A stretch of 64,000 nt of DNA from an uncultured Flavobacteriales bacterium (GCA_946479285.1 CAMLFH010000001.1:399110-463109), one strand, 5' to 3'; numbered from the stretch's first letter, positions 7,581 to 17,738 are shown. Notes: a model not told the origin generated them from the letters alone. Numbers and translations are program-made.

Positions 7581-8117
7581 ATGAGTATATCAGTTACACA
7601 TAATTATACAGATCAGCCGGAACCGGAGTTTAGCGCTGAAAAATTGTTGGAAGTACAACGCTTCATCAACCATTATCCGGAAGGAAAACAGAAAAGTGCC
7701 CTGATGCGTATTCTGCACCTTGCAGAAGAAGAGTTTGGCGGCTGGCTAAGTGTTCCAACCATGAATTACGTTGCCCGTTTGTTGAATATTCAACCGATCG
7801 AAGTGTACGAAGTAGCAACTTTCTATACGATGTTCAATATTGAGAAACCTGGGAAAGTTGTTCTGGAAGTTTGTAGAACAGGACCATGTATGTTGGTTGG
7901 TTCGGATCAGATTATCGAGCACATCGAAAACAAACTGGATATTAAAGTTGGTCAGACTTCAGCAGATGGGATGTTTACATTGAAAACTGCGGAATGTTTG
8001 GGAGCTTGTGGTTACGGACCGATGCTTCAATGCGGAAAACACTACCACGAACACTTAACTCCAACGAAAGTAGACGAGTTATTGGACACCTTGCGTAAAG
8101 AACATTCAGAGAACTAG
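7581..8117 (+). CDS. nuoE: NADH-quinone oxidoreductase subunit E
   Basis: 178 residues from the ATG at 7581; an upstream in-frame start would lie inside nuoD. This is the 24-kDa-type subunit with the N1a 2Fe-2S cluster. The four ligands appear as CRTGPC (near residue 103) and CLGACG (near 144). The N-terminal helical region contains FINHYPEGKQKSALMRILH, typical of the family. It binds NuoF in the NADH-dehydrogenase module. The next start is 2 nt downstream. Confidence 0.96.
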   Translation: MSISVTHNYTDQPEPEFSAEKLLEVQRFINHYPEGKQKSALMRILHLAEEEFGGWLSVPTMNYVARLLNIQPIEVYEVATFYTMFNIEKPGKVVLEVCRTGPCMLVGSDQIIEHIENKLDIKVGQTSADGMFTLKTAECLGACGYGPMLQCGKHYHEHLTPTKVDELLDTLRKEHSEN

Positions 8118-8119
8118 GA

Positions 8120-9463
8120 ATGGGAAGAAAATTATTATTGGAACACATTGATGTTCCCGGAATCGAAACTTTTGAAGTCTACCGCAAAAACGGAGGTTAC
8201 CGTTCTGTGGAAAAGGCTTTAAAAACGATGTCGCCGCAAAATGTGGTGGAAGAAGTTCAGGCATCAGGACTGAGAGGTCGTGGAGGAGCAGGATTTCCTA
8301 CGGGAATGAAATGGTCTTTCCTGGCAAAGCCGGAAGGAGTTCCGCGTTATTTATTGTGTAACGCAGATGAATCCGAGCCCGGAACTTTCAAGGACCGTTA
8401 CTTAATGGAAAAAATCCCGCATTTGCTGGTAGAAGGAATGATCGTTTCTTCTTACGCTTTGGGATGTAACCAATCCTATATTTATATCCGCGGAGAATAC
8501 ATGTGGGTTTTGGAAATTGTGGAAAAAGCAATTGCTGAAGCATACGCAAACGGGTTCCTAGGAAAAAATATCTTAGGCTCAGGATATGATTTGGATTTGG
8601 CTATTGCACCGGGAGGTGGAGCTTACATCTGCGGAGAAGAAACGGCATTGATCGAATCTTTGGAAGGAAAACGCGGAAACCCACGCATCAAACCACCATT
8701 CCCGGCTGTAAAAGGTTTGTGGGGATGTCCTACAGTAGTAAACAACGTAGAATCTATCGCAGCAGTTGTGCCGATCGTAAATGATGGCGGAGCTGAATAT
8801 GCGAAAATCGGTATTGGAAAAAGTACCGGAACGAAACTGATCTCAGCATGTGGAAACCTGGTAAAACCGGGAGTTTACGAAATCGAATTGGGAATGACGG
8901 TTGAAGAATTCATCTACTCGGACGAGTGGTGTGGAGGAATCGCAAACGGGAAAAAGATTAAAGCTTGTGTCCCGGGAGGATCTTCCGTTCCGATCTTACC
9001 TGCAAATTTAATTACCAAAACAGCTGAAGGAACGGATCGTTTAATGTCTTACGAAGGTTTGGCAGAAGGTGGATTTGTAAGCGGATCGATGCTGGGTTCG
9101 GGTGGCTTCATCGTATTTGATGAAGATCAGTGTATTGTTAGAAATACCTGGAACTTTGCACGTTTCTATGCACATGAGTCTTGCGGACAATGTTCACCTT
9201 GTAGAGAAGGAACCGGATGGATGGAGAAAGTACTTCGTCGTTTGGAATACGGACAGGGTCACATGCACGACATCGATTTGCTGGCAGAGATCAACAAGAA
9301 AATAGAAGGAAATACGATTTGTCCGCTGGGCGATGCAGCAGCATGGCCGGTAGCAGCAGCAATTCGTCATTTTAGAGAAGAATTTGAATGGCACGTGACA
9401 CATCCGGATGAAGCCGTAAAACGCAACTTCGGAATAGCGTCAAATCACATGCCTTTAGTATAA
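8120..9463 (+). CDS. nuoF: NADH-quinone oxidoreductase subunit F
   Basis: 447 residues, the NADH- and FMN-binding 51-kDa-type subunit. GLRGRGGAGFPTGMKW near residue 50 is the NADH-binding glycine-rich loop. GGGAYICGEETALIESLEG near 172 belongs to the FMN site. The 4Fe-4S N3 ligands are ESCGQCSPCREG near 355 plus a fourth cysteine in NTICPLGDAA. It forms the electron-input module with NuoE and NuoG. Confidence 0.98.
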   Translation: MGRKLLLEHIDVPGIETFEVYRKNGGYRSVEKALKTMSPQNVVEEVQASGLRGRGGAGFPTGMKWSFLAKPEGVPRYLLCNADESEPGTFKDRYLMEKIPHLLVEGMIVSSYALGCNQSYIYIRGEYMWVLEIVEKAIAEAYANGFLGKNILGSGYDLDLAIAPGGGAYICGEETALIESLEGKRGNPRIKPPFPAVKGLWGCPTVVNNVESIAAVVPIVNDGGAEYAKIGIGKSTGTKLISACGNLVKPGVYEIELGMTVEEFIYSDEWCGGIANGKKIKACVPGGSSVPILPANLITKTAEGTDRLMSYEGLAEGGFVSGSMLGSGGFIVFDEDQCIVRNTWNFARFYAHESCGQCSPCREGTGWMEKVLRRLEYGQGHMHDIDLLAEINKKIEGNTICPLGDAAAWPVAAAIRHFREEFEWHVTHPDEAVKRNFGIASNHMPLV

Positions 9464-9476
9464 AAAGAGATCCATT

Positions 9477-10439
9477 ATGGTAAAAGTTATCATTGACGAT
9501 ATCGAAGTAGAAGTAGAACCGGGAACAACGATCCTGAATGCTGCTCGTCTAATCGGTGGAGATGTAGTTCCTCCTGCAATGTGCTATTACAGCAAATTAC
9601 AGGGAAGCGGCGGAAAATGCAGAACGTGTTTGGTGGAAGTAGCCGCAGGTTCAGCAGCTGATCCGCGCCCGATGCCGAAATTGGTTGCATCCTGTTCCAC
9701 CCCGGTAATGGATGGAATGATCGTAAAAAACAAAACCTCAGAGCGTGTTTATGACAATCGTTCAGCTGTGACTGAGTTTTTACTGATCAATCACCCCTTG
9801 GATTGCCCGATTTGCGACCAGGCCGGTGAATGTCATTTGCAGGACCTTGGATTCGAGCACGGAAAAGAAGGAACGCGTTACGAAGAGAAACGCAGAACTT
9901 TTGATCCGATCGATATCGGAGACAAGATCAAATTGCACATGAATCGCTGCATTTTGTGTTACCGTTGTGTGTATGTTGCAAACCAATTGACAGACAAACG
10001 CGTTCACGGTGTGATGCACCGCGGAGATCATGCGGAAATTTCAACGTACATCGAACAGGCACTTGACAATGATTTCTCCGGAAACGTCATCGATGTTTGT
10101 CCGGTTGGAGCATTGACAGACAAAACTTTCCGATTCAAAAGCCGTGTTTGGTTCCTAAAACCAATGGAAGCTTCTTGTGCCTGTACGAAATGTGCCGGAA
10201 AAGCAGTGGTTTGGATGTTTGGTGATGAGATTTACCGTGTTACGGGCCGTAAAGACAAATACGGTGAGATCGAAGACATCGACGGGAAAACTGCCTGGAT
10301 TTGCAACGAATGCCGTTTCGACAAAAAAGACAAGACTAAATGGACTATTGAAGGGCCGCGCGTGATCAACCGTCACTCTGTGATCTCTCAAAATAAATAC
10401 ATTGTTGACGAACGTCTCGAAACCAAAAAATTGAATTAA
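9477..10439 (+). CDS. nuoG: NADH-quinone oxidoreductase subunit G, short form
   Basis: 320 residues, far shorter than the roughly 700-900 of most NuoG proteins. The N-terminal 2Fe-2S ligands are Cys36, Cys48, Cys51 and Cys73. The His-Cys3 cluster is His106, Cys110, Cys113 and Cys119. A further 4Fe-4S set is Cys158, Cys161, Cys164 and Cys208. A remnant of the molybdopterin-oxidoreductase 4Fe-4S domain remains (Cys234, Cys236, Cys239, then WICNECRF with Cys276 and Cys279), but the large molybdopterin-like domain is absent. The stop lies 1 nt before nuoH and there is no leftover coding sequence, so this is a natural short form rather than a break. I recall similar short forms in flavobacterial operons. 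Confidence 0.93.
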   Translation: MVKVIIDDIEVEVEPGTTILNAARLIGGDVVPPAMCYYSKLQGSGGKCRTCLVEVAAGSAADPRPMPKLVASCSTPVMDGMIVKNKTSERVYDNRSAVTEFLLINHPLDCPICDQAGECHLQDLGFEHGKEGTRYEEKRRTFDPIDIGDKIKLHMNRCILCYRCVYVANQLTDKRVHGVMHRGDHAEISTYIEQALDNDFSGNVIDVCPVGALTDKTFRFKSRVWFLKPMEASCACTKCAGKAVVWMFGDEIYRVTGRKDKYGEIEDIDGKTAWICNECRFDKKDKTKWTIEGPRVINRHSVISQNKYIVDERLETKKLN

Positions 10440-10440
10440 G

Positions 10441-11571
10441 ATGGCCATAAAATTAATCATAGTTGGTATTTTATTCCTGGTCACACTGGGAATTGCAGCC
10501 TATCTTACCCTGATGGAACGAAAAGTTGCTGCCTGGATGCAGGATCGTATCGGACCGGACAGAGCGGGACCATTCGGTTTGCTTCAGCCCTTGGCAGATG
10601 GTGGGAAAATGTTCTTCAAAGAAGATTTCCGTCCAACCAATGCAGATAAGTGGTTGTTCATCATCGGACCTGGAATCGCCATGTTTACTGCACTGATTAC
10701 GGGTGCTGTGATTCCCTGGGGCCCGGATTTAAAAATTGGAGGCGAATCGATTGCGTTACAGGTTGCTGATGTGAACATCGGAATTCTTTTCATTATGGGA
10801 GCAGTTTCCATCGGAGTTTACGGAATCATGATCGGAGGTTGGGCTTCCAACAATAAATTCGCTTTATTCGGAGCCATTCGCGCAAGTTCGCAAATGATCT
10901 CTTACGAGTTGGCAATGGGAGTTTCCGTGATCACAATCGTTATGATGACAGGTTCCTTAAGCCTCAATGAGATTGTAGAACAACAACACGGTTTCTGGAA
11001 AGATGGATGGTTCTCCTGGAATGTAGCCAAACAACCGATTTGTTTCGTAGTATTTTTAATTACCGCTTTGGCAGAATGTAACCGCGCACCTTTCGATTTG
11101 GCAGAATGTGAGTCCGAATTGATCGGTGGTTACCACACGGAATACGGTGCCATGAAATTAGGGTTCTTCTTATTCTCGGAATATGTGAATATGTTCATTT
11201 CTTGTGCAATTATTTCGGCTTTGTTCTTCGGAGGATACAACTTCCCCGGAATGGATAACTTCTCCGGAAATACATTAGCAATCATAGGAACGTTGGTTTT
11301 CTTCGCGAAAACATTCGTTTTTGTTTTCGTCTTCATGTGGATCCGTTGGACATTACCTCGTTTCCGCTACGATCAGCTGATGCACATCGGTTGGAAAAAA
11401 TTGATTCCGATTGCTTTGATCAACTTATTAATTACCGGAGTTGTGATTGCTTACACAGAAGGTTGGTTCTCTAAAAACAAGGAGAACGAATCTGCAAGCA
11501 ATGCAAAGATCGAACAACCGCTGGGTGTGAATACATCTTTCGAAAAGACAAAAACCGGAAATAGCTTATAA
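10441..11571 (+). CDS. nuoH: NADH-quinone oxidoreductase subunit H
   Basis: 376 residues with about eight or nine membrane helices. NuoH forms the quinone-access channel at the arm junction. Diagnostic stretches are ERKVAAWMQDRIGPDRAGPFG near residue 27, ASSQMISYELAMG near 150 and ALAECNRAPFDLAECESEL near 208. The C-terminus has about 30 polar residues (KNKENESASNAKIEQPLGV) beyond the last helix, an extension not needed by the core fold. The start follows nuoG directly. Confidence 0.97.
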   Translation: MAIKLIIVGILFLVTLGIAAYLTLMERKVAAWMQDRIGPDRAGPFGLLQPLADGGKMFFKEDFRPTNADKWLFIIGPGIAMFTALITGAVIPWGPDLKIGGESIALQVADVNIGILFIMGAVSIGVYGIMIGGWASNNKFALFGAIRASSQMISYELAMGVSVITIVMMTGSLSLNEIVEQQHGFWKDGWFSWNVAKQPICFVVFLITALAECNRAPFDLAECESELIGGYHTEYGAMKLGFFLFSEYVNMFISCAIISALFFGGYNFPGMDNFSGNTLAIIGTLVFFAKTFVFVFVFMWIRWTLPRFRYDQLMHIGWKKLIPIALINLLITGVVIAYTEGWFSKNKENESASNAKIEQPLGVNTSFEKTKTGNSL

Positions 11572-11580
11572 AATATTCGA

Positions 11581-12120
11581 ATGGAAAGTTTATCAAATCG
11601 TAAAAAAGTTGTTTCGAACAAGAAGATGAGCTTCATGGAGAAACTCTACTTCCCGGCAATTTTATCCGGGATGTGGATCACCTTTAAGCATTTATTCAAG
11701 AAACACAATACCCTTAAATATCCGGAAGTACAGCGGGAATACGTTCCTGTTTACCGCGGACAACACGTTTTGAAACGTGACGAAGAAGGAAGAGAGAATT
11801 GTACCGCTTGTGGATTATGCGCAGTTGCATGTCCGGCAGAGGCAATTACCATGACTTCTGAAGAGCGTGTAAAAGGAGAAGAGCACTTATACCGGGAAGA
11901 AAAATATGCTTCTACCTATGAGATCAATATGCTGCGCTGCATTTTCTGTGGTTTGTGTGAAGAAGCATGTCCGAAAGAAGCTATTTTCCTGACAGATCGT
12001 ATCGTTCCTACTTATTTTGAGCGCAATGATTTCATTTACGCAAAAGACAAATTGGTAGAACCTGTTGATCAGCGTGTGGATATCAGTAAAAGACAATTAA
12101 CCGGAAAAAGACCTGCGTAA
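11581..12120 (+). CDS. nuoI: NADH-quinone oxidoreductase subunit I
   Basis: 179 residues, the ferredoxin-like subunit with clusters N6a and N6b. Two CxxCxxCxxxCP motifs are present: CTACGLCAVACPAEAI near residue 75 and CIFCGLCEEACPKEAI near 121. The N-terminal 45 residues are basic and amphipathic, fitting attachment to the membrane arm. The stop overlaps the nuoJ start by 1 nt (TAATG). Confidence 0.97.
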   Translation: MESLSNRKKVVSNKKMSFMEKLYFPAILSGMWITFKHLFKKHNTLKYPEVQREYVPVYRGQHVLKRDEEGRENCTACGLCAVACPAEAITMTSEERVKGEEHLYREEKYASTYEINMLRCIFCGLCEEACPKEAIFLTDRIVPTYFERNDFIYAKDKLVEPVDQRVDISKRQLTGKRPA

Positions 12121-12632
12121 TGAGTTTAGACCTTATATTTTACATTCTTGGTGGATTGACTATCGGAACAGCTTTGATGGTTGTTTTGAGCAAGCACCCC
12201 GTGAGAAGCGTTTTGTACTTAGTACTCACTTTTTTCCTGATCTCTGCAAACTACGTATTGATGAATGCACAGTTTATCGCAATCGTAAACATCATTGTTT
12301 ATGCCGGTGCGATCATGGTATTATTCCTCTTCGTATTGATGTTGCTGAACCTTAACAAAGAGAACGAACCCAAACATTCACCATTGATGACTATTGGTGC
12401 AGCTGTTGCCGGGGGAAGTTTATTCTTAGTTGTTGTTGCAGCAATGCGCGATGCAATTTTAGCAGCTCCAATAATCGATGAGAATTCTCCAAAGGCAGGA
12501 TTGGTGGAAAATCTTGGACAGGTGTTATTTACCAAATACGTGCTTCCTTTTGAAGTTTCTTCCATCCTGTTCCTTGCAGCAATGGTTGGCGCAGTGCTTT
12601 TAGCGAAGAAAGAAAAACAAACTATAGATTGA
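12120..12632 (+). CDS. nuoJ: NADH-quinone oxidoreductase subunit J
   Basis: 170 residues with five hydrophobic helices. The family stretch is [20 protein letters not shown] followed by [35 protein letters not shown]; the pi-bulge helix region [13 protein letters not shown] is clear. It is part of the proton-translocating membrane arm. Position between nuoI and nuoK is standard, with a 1-nt gap to nuoK. Confidence 0.95.
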   Translation: MSLDLIFYILGGLTIGTALMVVLSKHPVRSVLYLVLTFFLISANYVLMNAQFIAIVNIIVYAGAIMVLFLFVLMLLNLNKENEPKHSPLMTIGAAVAGGSLFLVVVAAMRDAILAAPIIDENSPKAGLVENLGQVLFTKYVLPFEVSSILFLAAMVGAVLLAKKEKQTID

Positions 12633-12633
12633 T

Positions 12634-12963
12634 ATGTTATTAGCGACATTATTTGAATCAGGTGTAAAGATCGAACACTACATGGTGCTTGCAACAGCGT
12701 TGTTTGTCATTGGTGTATTCGGAGTTCTTTACAGAAAAAATGCGATCATTTTATTGATGTGCATTGAGTTAATGCTCAACGCGGTGAATTTGTTACTGGT
12801 AGCATTCTCCACTTATTTCGGACAGGCAGACGGACAGCTTTTTGTGTTCTTCATCATGGTTGTTGCAGCTGCGGAAGCTACCGTTGGTTTATCCATCCTG
12901 GTGCTTCTTTACCGCAATACGCGCTCCACAGATATTCGATTGTTTAATAAATTAAAAAACTAA
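12634..12963 (+). CDS. nuoK: NADH-quinone oxidoreductase subunit K
   Basis: 109 residues with three membrane helices. The key acidic residues of the family are in view: [19 protein letters not shown] holds the glutamate of helix 2, and [20 protein letters not shown] holds that of helix 3. These glutamates lie on the proton path shared with NuoJ and NuoN. Normal length; 3 nt before nuoL. Confidence 0.96.
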   Translation: MLLATLFESGVKIEHYMVLATALFVIGVFGVLYRKNAIILLMCIELMLNAVNLLLVAFSTYFGQADGQLFVFFIMVVAAAEATVGLSILVLLYRNTRSTDIRLFNKLKN

Positions 12964-12966
12964 AAC

Positions 12967-14886
12967 ATGTCGGTATCACAATTACTGCCTTTGATTATAC
13001 TGCTTCCTCTTATCGGAGCTTTTATTAACGGTACTATCGGAAAATCACTTTCAAAAGTCGTTGTAGGAACAATTGGGACCGGTGTAATGGCGATTTCCTT
13101 TGTTTTTGCCGTGATGGCTTTTATAAGCGTTCAGCACAGCGAACCGGTAACCGTTCATTTGTTTACGATGATCAAAACAAGCGGATTCTCGTTGAATGCA
13201 CGTTTGTTTGCAGATAACTTATCCCTTTGGATGACTTTGATCGTAACCGGTGTAGGAACTTTGATCCACTTGTTCTCTATGGGATATATGAAGCACGATG
13301 CGGGTTATTATAAGTTCTTTACTTACCTGAATCTCTTCATCTTTGCCATGTTAATCCTTGTCCTGGGAAGCAACTACTTCATGTTGTTCTTCGGATGGGA
13401 AGGTGTGGGAATCTGTTCTTATTTATTGATCGGATTTTGGTACCAGGATTTCAATAATACATTGGCTGCACGTAAAGCATTCATCATGAACCGTATCGGG
13501 GATTTAGGTCTTTTGGTTGGTTTGTTTTTGATCCTTGGAAAATTCGGAACATTAGAATATGCAGAAGTTGCTAAAGCTGTCATGGCTGAAGGATTTGAGA
13601 TCTCTGAAATGCTGATCTTCGGAATTACGATCTGTTTGTTTATTGGTGCAACTGGGAAATCGGCTCAGATTCCATTATTTACCTGGCTTCCGGATGCAAT
13701 GGCGGGACCAACTCCGGTTTCGGCTTTGATCCACGCAGCAACGATGGTAACGGCAGGTATTTTCTTAACGGTTCGTTCCAATTACTTGTTTGAGCATGCA
13801 CATTTGACGAAAGAAATCATGATGTATGTCGGTTTGGCAACTTCAATTGTTGCGGCATTCATTGCCATGCGTCAAAACGACATTAAAAAAGTACTGGCTT
13901 ATTCCACGGTTTCCCAACTGGGAATGTTGTTCGTAGCATTGGGAATGGGAGCTTACACAGCTGCTATGTTCCACGTTACCACTCACGCATTCTTCAAAGC
14001 ATTGTTGTTCCTTGGCTCGGGAAGTGTAATCCACGCTATGTCAGACGAACAGGATATCCGCAAAATGGGAGGGCTTCGCAAGAAAATTCCAATAACGCAT
14101 TTCACATTCTTAATAGGAACGCTGGCAATTTCAGGTATTCCTTTACTTTCGGGTTTCTACTCGAAGGATGAGATTATCGGTCACGCATTCGGAGATAACA
14201 AGTTTGTATTCGGCGCATTGATGTTCAGTTCGGCATTAACGGCCATTTACATGTTCCGCTTGTATTTCGTTACATTCTCCGGAACTTTCCGCGGCACCCA
14301 CGAACAAGAGCATCATCTGCATGAAGGTCCTGCTTCCATGACTATCCCATTGATTATTTTGGCAATTCTTTCCGTTTTCGGAGGATTGTTGAATTTGCCG
14401 GGAGTTTTCTTACACAAAGGAACTCACTGGTTGTCTCATTATTATGCACACAATGTTGCTGGTGACGGAGTAAAAGTAGCGGAACATGGCGATTCATCCA
14501 TGACATTGATCTTAATGTGTATTGCAGGAGCAATGGCGGTGCTTATTGCAATCATTACATACATCGTTTATGTGAAGAAGAACAGCATTCCGAAAGAAGA
14601 TTCCGAGCTGAAAGGTTGGGAAAAGGCTTCGGCAATGAAATTATACTTCGACGAGATCTACAATTTCCTATTCGTGAAACCGGTTCTTTGGCTTTCTGAA
14701 AAAGGAGCACATTACTTCGAAGGAGCATTTTTGCACCGTGGAGTGGTGAGTATCGGGAAAGTGATTGGAAAATCAGGTGACCTGGTTCGTAAGATCCAAA
14801 CAGGAAGAACAGACAATTATATTTTGTGGATGGTTTTTGGAATCATCGGGTTGATCGTTTATTACATTATCTATTATAAAAACTAA
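12967..14886 (+). CDS. nuoL: NADH-quinone oxidoreductase subunit L
   Basis: 639 residues, the largest antiporter-like subunit at the distal end of the membrane arm. Motifs include FFGWEGVGICSYLLIGFWY near residue 142 with the conserved glutamate, LPDAMAGPTPVSALIHAATM near 241, and HAFFKALLFLGSGSVIHAM near 339 with the lysine-containing helix. The long amphipathic transverse helix and the C-terminal anchor fall in the last 120 residues. Length is usual for the family. Confidence 0.97.
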   Translation: MSVSQLLPLIILLPLIGAFINGTIGKSLSKVVVGTIGTGVMAISFVFAVMAFISVQHSEPVTVHLFTMIKTSGFSLNARLFADNLSLWMTLIVTGVGTLIHLFSMGYMKHDAGYYKFFTYLNLFIFAMLILVLGSNYFMLFFGWEGVGICSYLLIGFWYQDFNNTLAARKAFIMNRIGDLGLLVGLFLILGKFGTLEYAEVAKAVMAEGFEISEMLIFGITICLFIGATGKSAQIPLFTWLPDAMAGPTPVSALIHAATMVTAGIFLTVRSNYLFEHAHLTKEIMMYVGLATSIVAAFIAMRQNDIKKVLAYSTVSQLGMLFVALGMGAYTAAMFHVTTHAFFKALLFLGSGSVIHAMSDEQDIRKMGGLRKKIPITHFTFLIGTLAISGIPLLSGFYSKDEIIGHAFGDNKFVFGALMFSSALTAIYMFRLYFVTFSGTFRGTHEQEHHLHEGPASMTIPLIILAILSVFGGLLNLPGVFLHKGTHWLSHYYAHNVAGDGVKVAEHGDSSMTLILMCIAGAMAVLIAIITYIVYVKKNSIPKEDSELKGWEKASAMKLYFDEIYNFLFVKPVLWLSEKGAHYFEGAFLHRGVVSIGKVIGKSGDLVRKIQTGRTDNYILWMVFGIIGLIVYYIIYYKN

Positions 14887-14889
14887 GGC

Positions 14890-16335
14890 GTGGAATATCT
14901 TTTATTTATACTACCAGTTTTCTTTGCGTTATCGGTATTGATCGTCCCTAAAAGTGGCGTTCGTGCATACGGAATTATCGGATCGCTTGCCGTTTTAGGT
15001 GTTGTAATAGCATGTATGATGCAATATAACAACGATGGAACCATGCATTTGTTTGGAAACAAGAATGAATGGCTTCCTGGAACAGGAATTACGCTAAGCT
15101 TTGGATACGATGGGATTTCCTTATTGATGTTATTACTGACAGCAGTTTTGGTTCCCTTGGTATTGGTTTCAAACTTCAAAAACGAATTGGCTGAAAACCG
15201 CTTGTTTACGAGCATGGTCTTCTTTATGCAATTGGGCTTAATCGGCGTTTTCATCTCCATGGATGGATTGTGGTTCTACGTTTTCTGGGAAATTACATTA
15301 ATTCCGATCTTCTTAATTTGCTGGTGGTATGGTGCCCCGGAAAGAAAGGCTGCATTGATGAAGTTTTTCATTTATACATTCGTAGGATCATTGGCAATGC
15401 TTGCTGCTTTGATTGGAATCAAGGTAAATGCGGCATCTTTCCAGATCGAAGATTTGAAAGCGGTTGCCTTTACTTCTAAAACAGCTTGTTGGTTAGCACT
15501 TGGTTTCTTCCTGGCATTCGCAATTAAGATTCCGATTTTCCCGTTTCACACGTGGCAGCCGGATACCTATACGAAATCACCAATGGCAGGAACGATGCTG
15601 CTTTCAGGGATCATGCTGAAAATGGCATTGTACGGAATGATTCGCTGGATGATTCCTTTATTCCCGGAAGCAGTTCATTGTCTTCAGTGGCCGGTAATCA
15701 TTCTGGCAACCATTGGAGTTGTGTACGGAGCAATTATCGCGATCAAACAAAAGGACATGAAGCGTGTGTTTGCATTTGCTTCGATGTCTCACGTGGGATT
15801 AATTGCTGCGGCAATCATGGTTTGGGATTTTGACGCTTTATCCGGCAGCATGGTCCAGATCGTGAATCACGGATTGGTAGCAGTTGGATTGTTCTTGGCA
15901 GTTGAAATTATCGAACGCAGAACAGGTACCAGAAACCTCGCTGATTTGGGAGGCTTTGCAAAACAAGCTCCGAAATTTGCATTTTGGTTTGCCGTGTTGG
16001 CTTTTGCTTCCGTTTCGGTTCCCTTGACAAGTGGTTTTATCGGTGAATTCTTAATGTTGAAAGGATTGGTCCAGTTTGATATGATAATCGGAATCATCGC
16101 AGGAACAACCTTGATCCTTGGAGCGGTTTATACCTTCAGAGCTTATCAATTGAGCATGTACGGTCCCGTTACCAGAGATCAGTTTGCAGATTTACATTGG
16201 TCAGAATTGATCGTTTTGGCAATTATCATGATCTCAGTAGTGATCTTAGGAGTCTATCCTGCATTAATTACGGATTTTGTAAATCCAAGTTTAAAAGTAC
16301 TATTAGAAACAGTTTCAACACCTACAGGTTTATAA
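14890..16335 (+). CDS. nuoM: NADH-quinone oxidoreductase subunit M
   Basis: 481 residues beginning with GTG at 14890, 3 nt after the nuoL stop; no ATG is better placed. It is an antiporter-like membrane subunit. FYVFWEITLIPIFLICWWYG near residue 128 carries the key glutamate, FPFHTWQPDTYTKSPMAGT near 218 is the broken-helix motif, and FASMSHVGLIAAA near 296 follows. It shares ancestry with NuoL and NuoN. The gap to nuoN is 1 nt. Confidence 0.96.
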   Translation: MEYLLFILPVFFALSVLIVPKSGVRAYGIIGSLAVLGVVIACMMQYNNDGTMHLFGNKNEWLPGTGITLSFGYDGISLLMLLLTAVLVPLVLVSNFKNELAENRLFTSMVFFMQLGLIGVFISMDGLWFYVFWEITLIPIFLICWWYGAPERKAALMKFFIYTFVGSLAMLAALIGIKVNAASFQIEDLKAVAFTSKTACWLALGFFLAFAIKIPIFPFHTWQPDTYTKSPMAGTMLLSGIMLKMALYGMIRWMIPLFPEAVHCLQWPVIILATIGVVYGAIIAIKQKDMKRVFAFASMSHVGLIAAAIMVWDFDALSGSMVQIVNHGLVAVGLFLAVEIIERRTGTRNLADLGGFAKQAPKFAFWFAVLAFASVSVPLTSGFIGEFLMLKGLVQFDMIIGIIAGTTLILGAVYTFRAYQLSMYGPVTRDQFADLHWSELIVLAIIMISVVILGVYPALITDFVNPSLKVLLETVSTPTGL

Positions 16336-16336
16336 T

Positions 16337-17710
16337 ATGGATGCATTAATAATTGTTTTTGCCAGTGGATTGATTTCCTTATTTGCTGCTTTTGCAAAGA
16401 AACCTTGGTTAGTTGTAAGCTCAGCAATGGCTGGTTTGTTGGCCGCTATTATCGTTATTATCGGACAACTTCAAACCGGAAAGGCATTTTTTGATTTTCT
16501 GACTTACGAAGGATTAGCTTTTGATCAATATGCATTGCTTTTCAGTTTGGCGATCTGCGTTTTATCTCTTTTGATTATAGGGATCGGATACGAAAGATTC
16601 AAAGAAAATCCGGTACACACCGGGGAATACATAGGTTTATTGATGTTCTCCGCAACCGGGGCAATGATCATGACGGCTTACACGGATATGTTCATGTTCT
16701 TCCTGGGTCTGGAGATCCTTTCTATTCCGATTTACGTCATGGCGGGAAGTAACAAGGCGGATGTTCGCTCTTCGGAAGCTTCTTTGAAATATTTCCTTAC
16801 AGGTTCATTTGCAACAGGAATTTTCTTATTTGGTTTGGCTTGGGTTTACGGTGCAACCGGAACCTTCAAATTGATTGAAATTCAGGCTAAAATTGCTGAA
16901 ATGGACACGCTTAGTCCCATTTTGATGATCGGTGTTCTATTGATCATGGCTTCATTTATTTTCAAAATTGGTGCCGCACCATTCCATTTCTGGAGTCCGG
17001 ATGTATATGACGGAGCTCCGCCGGCAGTAACCGGATTTATGGCATCTGTCGTAAAAATTGCAGCATTCTATGCATTCCTTAAAATGTTCGTTGTTTGTTT
17101 TGGACAGGGAGAATTATACGAATTCTGGAAAGGCGCTTTAGTTGTAATGACTATCATCACGCTTTTTGTCGGGAATTTATCGGCTCTGCGCCAGGTAAAG
17201 TTTAAGCGTTTACTGGCTTATTCTTCCATTACTCATGTGGGTTACACACTTTTGTTGTTCGTTTCTGAGGGGAATACTGCTAATACATTGTGGTTCTATA
17301 TGTTCTCATACGGATTCTCAATCGTAGGAATTATTGCCGTTGCAATTGCCGTAAACGATTCGGAAGACCGCATTGAGGGCTTGAGAGGATTGGGTAAAAG
17401 AAATCCGTTCCTGGCTGTCGTCGGAGTTGTTGCCTTGTTGTCACTTGCAGGAATTCCGCCAACGTCCGGATTCTTCGCAAAATATGTTTTATTCTCTGCA
17501 GCCTGGAAGAATGCTTCCTGGTTGGTCATCATTGCATTGATCAATTCCGGGATCAGTATCTATTATTACCTGAAAGTATTGGTAACAATCGTTTCTCCGG
17601 CAGATCAGGAAGTTGAAAAAATCAAGCTGTCTCCTTTGACAGTTGCAGTTTTGACAATTGCATTAGCCGGGATGCTTGGATTTAGTTTTGTTCTTCCTTT
17701 GATTTATTGA
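16337..17710 (+). CDS. nuoN: NADH-quinone oxidoreductase subunit N
   Basis: 457 residues, the third antiporter-like subunit and the last gene of the operon. Visible motifs: FFLGLEILSIPIYVMAG near residue 121 with the conserved glutamate, APFHFWSPDVYDGAPPAVTG near 214, and LLAYSSITHVGYTLL near 293. About fourteen helices are predicted by eye. There is no obvious strong terminator in the 28 nt before the next start, so some read-through into the following gene is possible. Confidence 0.96.
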   Translation: MDALIIVFASGLISLFAAFAKKPWLVVSSAMAGLLAAIIVIIGQLQTGKAFFDFLTYEGLAFDQYALLFSLAICVLSLLIIGIGYERFKENPVHTGEYIGLLMFSATGAMIMTAYTDMFMFFLGLEILSIPIYVMAGSNKADVRSSEASLKYFLTGSFATGIFLFGLAWVYGATGTFKLIEIQAKIAEMDTLSPILMIGVLLIMASFIFKIGAAPFHFWSPDVYDGAPPAVTGFMASVVKIAAFYAFLKMFVVCFGQGELYEFWKGALVVMTIITLFVGNLSALRQVKFKRLLAYSSITHVGYTLLLFVSEGNTANTLWFYMFSYGFSIVGIIAVAIAVNDSEDRIEGLRGLGKRNPFLAVVGVVALLSLAGIPPTSGFFAKYVLFSAAWKNASWLVIIALINSGISIYYYLKVLVTIVSPADQEVEKIKLSPLTVAVLTIALAGMLGFSFVLPLIY

Positions 17711-17738
17711 GATTCCAATTTTTCTTAAAATAGTAGCT

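Noticed and set aside
9477..10439. nuoG considered as a truncated pseudogene
   Set aside because: The stop is 1 nt before nuoH, all retained cluster ligands are intact, and no leftover downstream coding sequence exists.
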